Of a stretch of 64,000 nt of DNA, positions 8,521 through 16,677 are shown one piece after another. Below the pieces are notes generated by a model. The model was not told the DNA's origin, did no database searches, and saw only the letters and a list, made by a program, of their open reading frames with translations. Source of the DNA: Litorivivens lipolytica (GTDB taxonomy: Bacteria > Pseudomonadota > Gammaproteobacteria > Pseudomonadales > Spongiibacteraceae); the NCBI RefSeq assembly GCF_014191715.1, contig NZ_JACHWY010000001.1, forward strand, positions 1,364,001 through 1,428,000, read 5' to 3'. The translations under genes were made by a program, and so were the position numbers. Each line of letters begins with the position of its first letter. Within the stretch, counting starts at the first letter, position 1.

Positions 8521-8951
8521 CAGTGCCCCACTTTTTTCCAGCGAATTGCATGATGCTTCATACCTCTTTCTGTGTCTTCGTCGGCAGAGAGCGTTAGAAA
8601 AACTCCGTCGAAGGTCATACGCCGACGCTGTTCACTGCCGACAAAATTCGGATTTAGCGAAAGTTCAACGCGATGGACAACCTCGTCGCCGTCAATGTAA
8701 AACGCGCCGCCGTAGGAAAAATAACTGTCGAAGGCCGCGAGCTTTTCGCGCTCGGGCGCTTTGGCCGGAACCGGATGAGACAATAGTGAACGGCCTGATC
8801 GGGCAATGGTCGCACTCATCTGGCCATCGCTTGTATAGAGAATACGACCCGCAGGCTGCTCACCAAAGGGGTAGCTTGTTTTTTCACCGAGCGTGATCGT
8901 CCAGGAAAGCAGCTCCCAGCCACCGACGATCGAATGATCTATCCGTATCAT
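8520..8951 (-). CDS. Lipocalin-like domain protein
   Basis: A 143-residue protein with the lipocalin-like pattern. GGWELLSWTI opens the barrel (G-x-W near the start), then RILYTSDGQMSATIARSGR, a YFSYGGAFYIDGDEVVHRVELSLNP meander, and a closing LTLSADED strand. Members often accompany catabolic operons and are thought to bind small hydrophobic ligands or to have cyclase/hydratase-like roles; no catalytic residues are assignable. No signal peptide is seen. It overlaps the thiolase stop by 4 nt (ATGA) and the paaN-like start by 1 nt, so it is certainly in the operon. Ligand binding of the operon's substrate is inference. Confidence 0.75.
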   Translation of the reverse strand: MIRIDHSIVGGWELLSWTITLGEKTSYPFGEQPAGRILYTSDGQMSATIARSGRSLLSHPVPAKAPEREKLAAFDSYFSYGGAFYIDGDEVVHRVELSLNPNFVGSEQRRRMTFDGVFLTLSADEDTERGMKHHAIRWKKVGH

Positions 8952-10099
8952 TGCATGCGCTCCACCAGCATCGCTGAACCCACGCCGCCCGCACCCGTGG
9001 CAACCACCAGTCCCAATGTGCCGCCATCCTGTTCGAGAACATCACACAAGGTCGACAGTAATACCGCTCCGGTAGCGCCCATCGGGTGGCCCTTGGCCAG
9101 ATGGCCACCACTGACATTCACCTTCTCCGGATCAACGCCATAGCGACGTTCAAACAGCACCGGCGCCACAGCAAAGGCCTCCATAAATTCGATGCGATCA
9201 ATATCCTTCAGCGTCAGGCCCTGCTGTTGCAGCAAGGCCTCCATGGCAGCCATACCGCCCGTTAATGAATCGGCGGCACTGGCCGCACTGTCGAGCCAAC
9301 CCAGAATGCGAGCTCGCGCCTGTGATTTGTGGGCTACCCCGGCAATCAAACCCAGAGCGGCGCCATCGACCATGGGCGGTGCATTGGCAATGCTGTGTCG
9401 GTATTCAATGCGGCGCTCCTGCAGAATCTCGGCGAAGGGTTTTGCCATGGCTTCGAATCCGGGCGGCATAGCCGACAGGGATTCAAGTGTCGTCTCGGCG
9501 CGAATACATTCATCGCGTTCTGCCAATACCCGGCCATTGTCTCGCACCGGTTTGAGAGAAGCCTGATAAGGCTCAGACTGCGCTGCACGCTGATGTGAGC
9601 GCAGGGTTGCAGCGTTCAATTCCTCACAACTGACCCCCTCCTTAGTTGCAAGAATATCCGCCGACAGGGCCACAGGAATGTAGCGCTCGTCCACCGGCAG
9701 CGAGGGGTCCTGATAGTAGTGCGCTTTGTCCGCCATAAAAGGAACCTGAGACATGCACTCCACGCCGCCGGCAATAACCTGCCGATATTGACCGAGCGCA
9801 ACGGCATTCGCTGCCAAGCCAATGCTGCTCAGGCCAGAGGCACAAAAATGATTCAGGGTCATGGCGGTGCAATGTTCAGGCAAACGCGCGTGCAGCTTGC
9901 TCTGCAAGGCAAGGTTACCGCCTTGCGCTCCAACCTGCCCGACACACCCCAGCATCAGGGCACCGGTGGACTCCAGCGGCTGTTTGAATTCGCGAGTAAG
10001 GCCAGCCACCAGCTCAGCCGGTGAAAGTGCAGTCAGACTTCCGTTTTCACGCGCTTTGGTCCGTGGCGTGCGCAGGCAACCCAGAATATAGGCGTCCAT
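8948..10099 (-). CDS. Thiolase (acetyl-CoA C-acyltransferase family)
   Basis: A 383-residue thiolase that would release acetyl-CoA from a 3-ketoacyl-CoA. The nucleophile lies in LNHFCASGLSS (Cys86) and the catalytic His in GHPMGATG (His338). The usual third motif, C-x-G-G-G near the C terminus, reads ATGAGGVGSA (367-376), with no Cys in that position. The second acid/base is thus absent or replaced, as in SCP2-type and some other thiolases. Length is typical. It is the second gene of the leftward operon, 13 nt after the carotenoid oxygenase stop, and its end overlaps the lipocalin-like gene. The chain length of its substrate is unknown. Confidence 0.9.
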   Translation of the reverse strand: MDAYILGCLRTPRTKARENGSLTALSPAELVAGLTREFKQPLESTGALMLGCVGQVGAQGGNLALQSKLHARLPEHCTAMTLNHFCASGLSSIGLAANAVALGQYRQVIAGGVECMSQVPFMADKAHYYQDPSLPVDERYIPVALSADILATKEGVSCEELNAATLRSHQRAAQSEPYQASLKPVRDNGRVLAERDECIRAETTLESLSAMPPGFEAMAKPFAEILQERRIEYRHSIANAPPMVDGAALGLIAGVAHKSQARARILGWLDSAASAADSLTGGMAAMEALLQQQGLTLKDIDRIEFMEAFAVAPVLFERRYGVDPEKVNVSGGHLAKGHPMGATGAVLLSTLCDVLEQDGGTLGLVVATGAGGVGSAMLVERMQ

Positions 10100-10112
10100 T
10101 TATTTCCCCCTC

Positions 10113-11528
10113 TTACCAGTCGCGTGCATCGGCCCAGGTCGCATGGAAACCCGCAGGGACTCGATCCGGCAGGTGAACCCGTGCCAGCGGACCTTTCTCT
10201 ATCGCGCGCGCATCCCAGATACGAAACTCTGATTCACCCGTGCCTTCGTGGCTGCAGAGGCCAACCACATAGCCATCGTCTTCTTCTGTTGCACCGATTC
10301 GAGGTGCGAAAGCGACTTCGGAACCACACATCCCGGCTTCATAAAAATATTCGCTTTTTGTTCCAGTATCGAAATCGTAGCGATAAAAGCCTTCAAACTT
10401 GAGGGTATCTGTCGGCGCGATGGCCTGCACATAGGCGTAGCGGTTTTTCTGGCCGCTACTATCGAGATTAATACTGGGGAACTCACCAATCGCATCATCT
10501 AGATCACGTGTGGTGCATTTACCGGTTTTCAGATTCATCCGCCATTCACTGGGAACAGCATTTAGGGCCAACACTTCCACCATGGCGCGATAGGGACCAA
10601 AAGCTGCGCCATTTACATGGGGGTTCGGGACCATCTTGCAGCCGAGCATGACGATCTCATCGCCCTCCTCCCAGGCGTTGATCACGTGATAAATGTAGCA
10701 GGGATCGGTTTCAAACCAGGTGACCTTGCCACTACAGTTGCGCGGCACCACACCAAAGCGGGTTGGCTGCTGCGCTATTTCAATCGACCACTGGCGCTGC
10801 TTCAAGGCTTGCTCGGTAAAGACTACCGGCAGGTCGTGAAGTACGAAATAATTCTCGGTAAAGGCCATGTCGTGGGGCAGGCGCGGTCCGGGCAGGTCGA
10901 TGGTCTGAAAACCGGTAAGCTTGTTATCCGCATTCACCACGCCGCAACTCATCCACGGCTCGTACAAGGCGTAGTCAAAGAACAGAAATTCACCGTTGCG
11001 CGGATCTGTCTTGGAATGCGCGGACACATGGCGCGGCAATTTGCCGCCGAAATCTTCCTCTCGCAGGGTATCCAGTGTTCTCGGATCCAGTCGCACCGGA
11101 TTGCCACTGATATACCAAAGCGCCATCAGCTCACCGTTATGAAGGATGACGTCGGTATTGGCCGTATCTTTATACACCTTGGGTTCGCGCTTTCTCGTCG
11201 CCGGCTCCATCACGCCCGCAACAACGCACTGCCCGTTGGCATCGTCAATAAAATCCTGCGAGCGCACATAGCGATTGCGGTATTCGGCCTTGCCGTTTTC
11301 CAGATACACCCCATGCATCATGCCGTCGCCGTCAAACCAGTGGTGCATCCCCATGGGGGTGTGCAGGGGGTTGGGACCATTGCGCAAATAACTACCGCAT
11401 AAATCCTTCGGAATTTCCCCGGTCACCTTTAATTCCAGACGGGTTTTCTCTTCCGCAACTGGCGCGTAGAGCCCGTGCAGGTAGGGGTTTTTCTTATTCA
11501 ACTCGGGGAGTGGCTTGACCGCGCTCAT
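10113..11528 (-). CDS. Carotenoid oxygenase family dioxygenase
   Basis: A 471-residue non-haem iron(II) carotenoid/stilbene cleavage oxygenase. The four His ligands lie in conserved contexts: HVSAHSKTDP, LPHDMAFTENYFVLHD, YHVINAWEEGD and the C-terminal GFHATWADARDW. The N-terminal GSYLRNGPNPLH and HHWFDGDGM motifs are diagnostic. Family members split a conjugated double bond with O2 to give two aldehydes or ketones. The start at 11528 has GGAGA 7 nt upstream; the frame extends 28 codons further without support. It heads a four-gene operon with a thiolase, a lipocalin-like protein and an aldehyde dehydrogenase, fitting cleavage followed by oxidation. The substrate (carotenoid, apocarotenoid or lignostilbene) is not determinable. 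Confidence 0.92.
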   Translation of the reverse strand: MSAVKPLPELNKKNPYLHGLYAPVAEEKTRLELKVTGEIPKDLCGSYLRNGPNPLHTPMGMHHWFDGDGMMHGVYLENGKAEYRNRYVRSQDFIDDANGQCVVAGVMEPATRKREPKVYKDTANTDVILHNGELMALWYISGNPVRLDPRTLDTLREEDFGGKLPRHVSAHSKTDPRNGEFLFFDYALYEPWMSCGVVNADNKLTGFQTIDLPGPRLPHDMAFTENYFVLHDLPVVFTEQALKQRQWSIEIAQQPTRFGVVPRNCSGKVTWFETDPCYIYHVINAWEEGDEIVMLGCKMVPNPHVNGAAFGPYRAMVEVLALNAVPSEWRMNLKTGKCTTRDLDDAIGEFPSINLDSSGQKNRYAYVQAIAPTDTLKFEGFYRYDFDTGTKSEYFYEAGMCGSEVAFAPRIGATEEDDGYVVGLCSHEGTGESEFRIWDARAIEKGPLARVHLPDRVPAGFHATWADARDW

Positions 11529-11558
11529 GGCATTCTCCAGTGCATTGCTGCAGTTGTA

Positions 11559-11588
11559 TTGACAGGTTCTGTAATGCAAGCGTAGGAT
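11559..11588 (+). promoter_or_regulatory. Rightward promoter for the acyl-CoA ligase operon
   Basis: TTGACA (11559-11564) and TAGGAT (11583-11588) are 18 nt apart. The -35 box lies inside the 9-bp sequence TTGACAGGT, which is repeated inverted at 11611-11619. Confidence 0.55.
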
Positions 11589-11591
11589 TTC

Positions 11592-11619
11592 ATTGTAGAA
11601 CTCAGATAACACCTGTCAA
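11592..11619 (-). promoter_or_regulatory. Leftward promoter for the carotenoid oxygenase operon
   Basis: On the minus strand TTGACA (complement of 11614-11619) and TACAAT (complement of 11592-11597) are 16 nt apart. It faces the rightward promoter: the two -10 boxes are only 3 nt apart, so the two polymerases would compete for the same DNA. Confidence 0.6.
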
Positions 11620-11633
11620 GCAGGGAGACCACC

Positions 11634-13253
11634 ATGGCCGAGGCGACCACACTCTGGCAGCTGTTCCAGCAAGCGGTGCAACGCGCGCCGCAACAGGAAG
11701 CACTGCTCGATCCACCCAATCGGGAGGCGCTCTGCGGCACGCCTGCTAGGCGACTCAGCTTTAGCGAGGTGGAACAGACGGCACTGCGTATTGCGGCCCA
11801 ATGGCATCAGAGCGGATTGCGCGCCGGTGATATTGTGCTGGTGCAGTTGCCAAATGTGATTGAGCTGCCGCTGGTATATCTCGCGGCCGCACGTCTGGGG
11901 CTGATTGTGTCGCCTGTACCGGTGCAGTATCAGCAGCATGAATTGCGCATGATTATTGACGCCACCCACCCCCGCGCAATTGTCAGTGGAGAGCGCTTTA
12001 AAGAGGACAATCTCCTGCAACACTTTGATGGTCTGATCCCAAACTCTTCGCTCTGTTTCAGCATTGATGGCCCAAGCGGTCAATGGCAGGCGCTGGGCGA
12101 GAATATCGAGACGGCAAATCTCAACGACGTTCCCACGCCGGATCAGGACGCGCTATTTACCTTGTGCTGGACCTCTGGCACCACCGGCACACCGAAGGGC
12201 GTGCCGCGCCGCCATCGTCACTGGCTAGCCATGATCCCCGCCTTCGAAGACGCCACCGCCCTGCCTCAGGGCGCAGCCATGGTTGCCCCCTTCCCTATGG
12301 TCAATATGGCGGCCATCAGCGTGTTTCTGGTGTATTGGCTGTCGGTAAACGGCAAGCTGGCCCTGCACCATCCACTCGATCTACCGGTCTTTCTTCAGCA
12401 GATTGAGGAAGAAAAAGCCCTGTATACCGTGGCGCCACCGGCCCTGCTCTCACTCCTTTTGGCGACGCCTGACTTGCTGAACAGTCGCGATTTATCCAGC
12501 CTGCGGGTGATCGGCTCGGGTAGCGCACCGCTGGCCCCGTCAATGATTTCCGGCTTCAAGGAACAATTAGGGGTAGATGTGGTGAATATGTTTGGCTCCA
12601 ACGAAGGTTGCTGTCTGGTGTCCGACGCGCAGGACGTGCCGGACCCCACCGCCAGAGCCAGCCTGTTTCCACGCTTTGGCGCACCAGGCATCTCCTGGCA
12701 TAACCGCATTGCCCAGGTTTTTCATACCCGTTTGATTGACCCGGACAGCGGCGATGCCATTACCGAAGCGGGCAAAGCCGGCGAACTGGTCATCAAGGGC
12801 GACACTGTATTTGAAGGCTATTGGCACAGCGCTGAGGCCAACCGCGAATTGTTTGATGCGGAGGGGTATTTCCGCACCGGCGATCTGTTTGAAATTACCG
12901 GCGACAACGATGCCTTTTATCGTTTTGTCGGACGCCGCAAAGATCTGATTGTGCGCGGCGGGATGAAAATTTCTCCGGAGGAAATCGATCAGCTATTGAC
13001 CGGGCACCCGGATATTCAGGAGGTCGCCGTCGCGCCCTACCCCGACGAGCATTTGGGTCAGCGTGTTGCTGCCTTTGTGGTCAGTCAAAAACCTTTGACT
13101 GTTGACGATCTCACAGCGTATCTGGAGCAGGCAGGCCTGGCGCGCTTTAAATGGCCGGAACAGGTCATCGCTATCGATACCCTGCCCCGCAACCCGCTCA
13201 ATAAAGTGCTGCGCCATGAACTGGCGCGTCAACTGGAGACCACACCCGTATGA
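11634..13253 (+). CDS. Acyl-CoA ligase (class I adenylate-forming enzyme)
   Basis: A 539-residue AMP-dependent acyl-CoA synthetase. The P-loop-like A3 motif is TSGTTGTPKGVPRRH, FGSNEGCC supplies the A5 acyl-adenylate contact, YFRTGDLFEI the A7 hinge-side Asp, and GRRKDLIVRGGMKISPEE the A8 hinge. LPRNPLNKVLRHEL carries the catalytic Lys (A10). It would activate a carboxylate to its CoA thioester, probably an alicyclic, terpenoid or aromatic acid released by the neighbouring oxygenase and aldehyde dehydrogenase (inference). A good Shine-Dalgarno (CAGGGAGACC) precedes the ATG. It opens the rightward operon and overlaps the next gene by 4 nt. Confidence 0.92.
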   Translation: MAEATTLWQLFQQAVQRAPQQEALLDPPNREALCGTPARRLSFSEVEQTALRIAAQWHQSGLRAGDIVLVQLPNVIELPLVYLAAARLGLIVSPVPVQYQQHELRMIIDATHPRAIVSGERFKEDNLLQHFDGLIPNSSLCFSIDGPSGQWQALGENIETANLNDVPTPDQDALFTLCWTSGTTGTPKGVPRRHRHWLAMIPAFEDATALPQGAAMVAPFPMVNMAAISVFLVYWLSVNGKLALHHPLDLPVFLQQIEEEKALYTVAPPALLSLLLATPDLLNSRDLSSLRVIGSGSAPLAPSMISGFKEQLGVDVVNMFGSNEGCCLVSDAQDVPDPTARASLFPRFGAPGISWHNRIAQVFHTRLIDPDSGDAITEAGKAGELVIKGDTVFEGYWHSAEANRELFDAEGYFRTGDLFEITGDNDAFYRFVGRRKDLIVRGGMKISPEEIDQLLTGHPDIQEVAVAPYPDEHLGQRVAAFVVSQKPLTVDDLTAYLEQAGLARFKWPEQVIAIDTLPRNPLNKVLRHELARQLETTPV

Positions 13254-14155
13254 GTCATTCGCGCTTTGAGGCCCTCTGCGCGCGCCTCACCTTGCCCGTT
13301 GTACAGGCGCCTATGTTTCTTATCTCCGGCCCGGACATGGTCATTGCCGCCGCCAATGCCGGCATTCTGGGTTCGTTTCCCACGCAAAATGCACGCACCA
13401 GCGAACAACTGAAAGACTGGCTCGATACCATTCAACAAGGCTGTGCCGGCAAGCCCTGGGCGGCCAATGTGATTGTCCACCCGACCTTTGAACGGCGCGA
13501 TGCGGACCTGGAACTGCTGCTGGAATACCAGCCCGATCTGATTGTGACGGCGCTGGGCAGTCCCAAGCATATTATCGAGCGCGCCCATGCCGCTGGCTCG
13601 CTGGTATTTGCCGATGTGATCAGCCCGGTCTTTGCCCGCAAGGCTGTCGACGCGGGTGTGGACGGTCTGGTGCTGATCTGCTCCGGCGCGGGTGGTCACA
13701 CCGGCCCCTTGAGCCCCTTTGCCTTTGTGGATGCTGTGCGCGAATTCTGGGACGGCCCACTGATTTTGGGTGGCGGCATTGCCACTGGCCGGGGGATTCG
13801 CTCGGCACGTGCACTCGGCGCCGATCTGGCCTATCTCGGCACCCGCTTCCTCGCCAGCCGCGAGAGTATGGCAGCAGACGGCTACAAACAGATGGTGATC
13901 GATAGCTCCGTTGACGACATCATTTGCTCCGACGCCATTACCGGCGTGGCGGCCAATTGGCTGCGCGCTTCACTGCAGGCCGCCGGGCTCGACCCGAACA
14001 ACATGCCCAAAAAAGCCGAGATGAATGTGAGTGCCAGTGTGGACGCCAAACGCTGGAAGGATATCTGGGCCGCCGGCCAATCCGTGGGCCCCGTGCACAG
14101 TTTGCAAAGTATTCAGGACATTGTCGACGAGCTGACGCTACAACTCGCCGAATAA
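13250..14155 (+). CDS. Nitronate monooxygenase-like FMN protein
   Basis: A 301-residue TIM-barrel FMN protein of the nitronate monooxygenase/2-nitropropane dioxygenase family. The N terminus has LPVVQAPMFLISGP. The FMN phosphate segments are LICSGAGGHTGP and LGGGIATGRGI, followed by LGADLAYLGTRFLAS. The family oxidises alkyl nitronates, but many catabolic-cluster members probably serve as FMN reductases or oxidases of CoA-linked intermediates. Its place between the acyl-CoA ligase (ATGA overlap) and the receptor suggests an oxidation or enoyl-reduction step in the same pathway (inference). Confidence 0.88.
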   Translation: MSHSRFEALCARLTLPVVQAPMFLISGPDMVIAAANAGILGSFPTQNARTSEQLKDWLDTIQQGCAGKPWAANVIVHPTFERRDADLELLLEYQPDLIVTALGSPKHIIERAHAAGSLVFADVISPVFARKAVDAGVDGLVLICSGAGGHTGPLSPFAFVDAVREFWDGPLILGGGIATGRGIRSARALGADLAYLGTRFLASRESMAADGYKQMVIDSSVDDIICSDAITGVAANWLRASLQAAGLDPNNMPKKAEMNVSASVDAKRWKDIWAAGQSVGPVHSLQSIQDIVDELTLQLAE

Positions 14156-14182
14156 CCCCCCTCGTCGCGGAGGAAAATAACA

Positions 14183-16642
14183 ATGAACCGACGCAAAATA
14201 AGCTCGACTGCCATCGCCCTAACTCTTAGCGGCAGCCTACAGGCCAACTCGCCGGTACTGGAGGAAGTGCTGGTAACCGCGCAACTGCGTTCGCAAAGCT
14301 TGCAGGACGTCCCCGTTTCCGTGAGCGCTATGGGCGGCGACAAACTGCAGGAAGCAGGGATCGACAAGATCGAAAATCTACAGGCATATATCCCCAACTT
14401 CACCATGTCGGAAACAGGTATTGGCACCAACATTTATATCCGTGGTCTCGGCAGCGGCATCAATCAGGGTTTTGAACAATCCGTGGGCATGTATTTTGAT
14501 GGCATTTACTACGGCCGTGCCCAGCTATCCCGAGCGCCCTTTCTCGACCTCGAAAGGGTTGAAGTATTGCGCGGCCCGCAGAATATTCTCTATGGCAAGA
14601 ACAGTATTGCCGGTGCTATCAGCCTCCACTCACGCCGCCCAAGCGATGAAAACGAAGGCAAGGTCTCGCTGCTTTACGAACCCGAGCACGGCGAAGAGGT
14701 GATTGATCTCGTATTGTCGGGCCCAGTGACTGACTCTGTCGGTTTGCGTTTCGCCGGGCGCTATCGCCAGCTTGATGGCTACATTGAAAATCTGACGCTG
14801 GATCGGGACGAACCGGCCCGCGACGAAGTCACCGCTCGCTTGCTGATCGACTGGGCAGTATCAGACCGTCTGCAGATTTTGACCAAACTGGAAGCCGGCA
14901 AGTTTGATGTGACTGGTCGCCAGGTTGAGGTTGTCACGGATATCCCATCCAATTCCACCAACCCCTTATTCGAAGGGCGTACTTACGCTCAGATTCTCGA
15001 TAATACTCAAGTGCCCGGCGCCCTGAATATCGACGCTGACGAATCCGTACTCAACAACTTTCAGGATTACAAACGCTCCTCCAATGGCGACTACAGTCAC
15101 AACGACACGCGCAATCTCACCATCAAAGCCGATTACGATCTCGACGGCACAATACTGACGTTCGTTACCGGCTTTATGCACTACGAGTTTGAAGAAGTCG
15201 CCGACGTCGACTTCACCGGCGCCGAAGTGTTCGACGCCTTGCTGCAGGAAGAATACCGCCAGTTCAGTCAGGAGTTTCGCTGGGTATCGCCGGTTGGCGA
15301 TGACTTTGACTATATCGCCGGCGGCTATTTTCAAAAGAGTGAGCTGGATTACTTTGACGCCGTGCGCATCGACAGCACGATTCTGCCCGAGCTACTCAAT
15401 GTCGCCGATGCCGCAGCCGGCGGCGATCTTGGCGACAGACCAGCAGACGGTGACGTTTTCGGCGGCGTCGCCGGTGTGGGGGATGCTGGCGAGCATCTCC
15501 GCGGTTTACGTACTCCCAGGGTTTTCACCACCGATACGACACTGTGGTCGGCCTTCTTCCAAGGCACCTGGCATTGGCAGAACAATCTACGTGCCACTTT
15601 CGGTGCTCGCTTGTCCTACGAAACCAAAGACGGCAGCCGTTCGATCAAACTCACCAATGACGGCAGCCAGCTCGATCAGCAGGAAGTGCGCACCGTGCTC
15701 GCCAAGGTACTCTCGGTGGAAGAACAGGATCTGAACGGCAGCCGATCTTCTACCAACCTATCCCCTCTGTTTACCCTGCAATACGAACCCAGCGATACCA
15801 CTATGCTGTTCGCCACCCTGAGTCAGGGGTTTAAATCGGGCGGCTTTGATGCCCGCTCCAACCAATCGCCGGCCGCCGATGACCCGGCGCCCCACAATCC
15901 CAACTATGGAGATGAGCCCAGCGAACAGTTTATCGGCTCCTTTGAATTTGAAGAGGAAGAAGCGATCACCCTGGAAATCGGCAGCAAAAGTACCTTTTGG
16001 GATGGACGCGCCGATTTGAACGCCACAGCCTTTATCACCGAATACGACGATCTTCAGGTCAGCATTTTCGATGGCACCCTCGGCTTCAACGTGGGTAATG
16101 CCGGTGCAGCCCGAACCATGGGTATTGAGTTCGATGGGCGCGTGGCATTGACTGAAACGCTAACGCTGAGCGGTGGTCTGGCGCTGCTGGACTTTGAATT
16201 TACCGAATTTGAAAACGGCCAGTGCTTTCAACAGCAACCCGACCCCGAAGATGATGGCCTCTGCGACTTTACCGGAAAAACCAACCAGTACGTGGCAGAT
16301 TACTCAGGCAACCTTTCTCTCGCGTGGGAAAACCCGATGACCAACGGCCTGATACTGCGCGGCGCGTTTGACGTGGTTTTCTCAGGCGAGTACAACCCTA
16401 CTCAGGATCTGGACCCGCGCATGCTGCAGGACGCTTATTACAAACTGAACCTGCGTGCGGCAATCGCGGATGAAGCGGCGGGCTGGGAGTTTGCGCTGAT
16501 CGGCAAAAACCTCACTGACGAGGTCATCATTACCTACGCCAACAGCATGTCGTTAGCCAACAGCGTTTTCGGTGCCATTGGCCACTACGCCTTTATTGAG
16601 AGACCGCGCAGTATTGCGGCCCAATTCAGTTACCGCTGGTAG
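14183..16642 (+). CDS. TonB-dependent outer-membrane receptor
   Basis: An 819-residue TonB-dependent receptor. A short signal sequence (about residues 1-22, ending SLQANS) is followed by a TonB-box-like LEEVLVTAQ. The plug domain contains LQDVPVSVSAMGG, IYIRGLGSG and VEVLRGPQNILYGKNSIAGAI. The beta-barrel ends in a terminal aromatic (FSYRW), as required for BAM insertion. It belongs to the large iron-complex/pesticin-like receptor group that in catabolic islands carries hydrophobic carbon sources rather than siderophores. It sits within the ligase operon, 27 nt after the nitronate monooxygenase-like gene, so uptake of the island's substrate is the natural guess. Confidence 0.95.
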   Translation: MNRRKISSTAIALTLSGSLQANSPVLEEVLVTAQLRSQSLQDVPVSVSAMGGDKLQEAGIDKIENLQAYIPNFTMSETGIGTNIYIRGLGSGINQGFEQSVGMYFDGIYYGRAQLSRAPFLDLERVEVLRGPQNILYGKNSIAGAISLHSRRPSDENEGKVSLLYEPEHGEEVIDLVLSGPVTDSVGLRFAGRYRQLDGYIENLTLDRDEPARDEVTARLLIDWAVSDRLQILTKLEAGKFDVTGRQVEVVTDIPSNSTNPLFEGRTYAQILDNTQVPGALNIDADESVLNNFQDYKRSSNGDYSHNDTRNLTIKADYDLDGTILTFVTGFMHYEFEEVADVDFTGAEVFDALLQEEYRQFSQEFRWVSPVGDDFDYIAGGYFQKSELDYFDAVRIDSTILPELLNVADAAAGGDLGDRPADGDVFGGVAGVGDAGEHLRGLRTPRVFTTDTTLWSAFFQGTWHWQNNLRATFGARLSYETKDGSRSIKLTNDGSQLDQQEVRTVLAKVLSVEEQDLNGSRSSTNLSPLFTLQYEPSDTTMLFATLSQGFKSGGFDARSNQSPAADDPAPHNPNYGDEPSEQFIGSFEFEEEEAITLEIGSKSTFWDGRADLNATAFITEYDDLQVSIFDGTLGFNVGNAGAARTMGIEFDGRVALTETLTLSGGLALLDFEFTEFENGQCFQQQPDPEDDGLCDFTGKTNQYVADYSGNLSLAWENPMTNGLILRGAFDVVFSGEYNPTQDLDPRMLQDAYYKLNLRAAIADEAAGWEFALIGKNLTDEVIITYANSMSLANSVFGAIGHYAFIERPRSIAAQFSYRW

Positions 16643-16677
16643 CCGCAAACACAGGGCCCACACAAGGAGAACACCCC

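Noticed and set aside
11529-11612. Upstream extension of the carotenoid oxygenase
   Set aside because: The added 28 residues overlap the promoter region and lack family similarity; ATG 11528 has a good Shine-Dalgarno.
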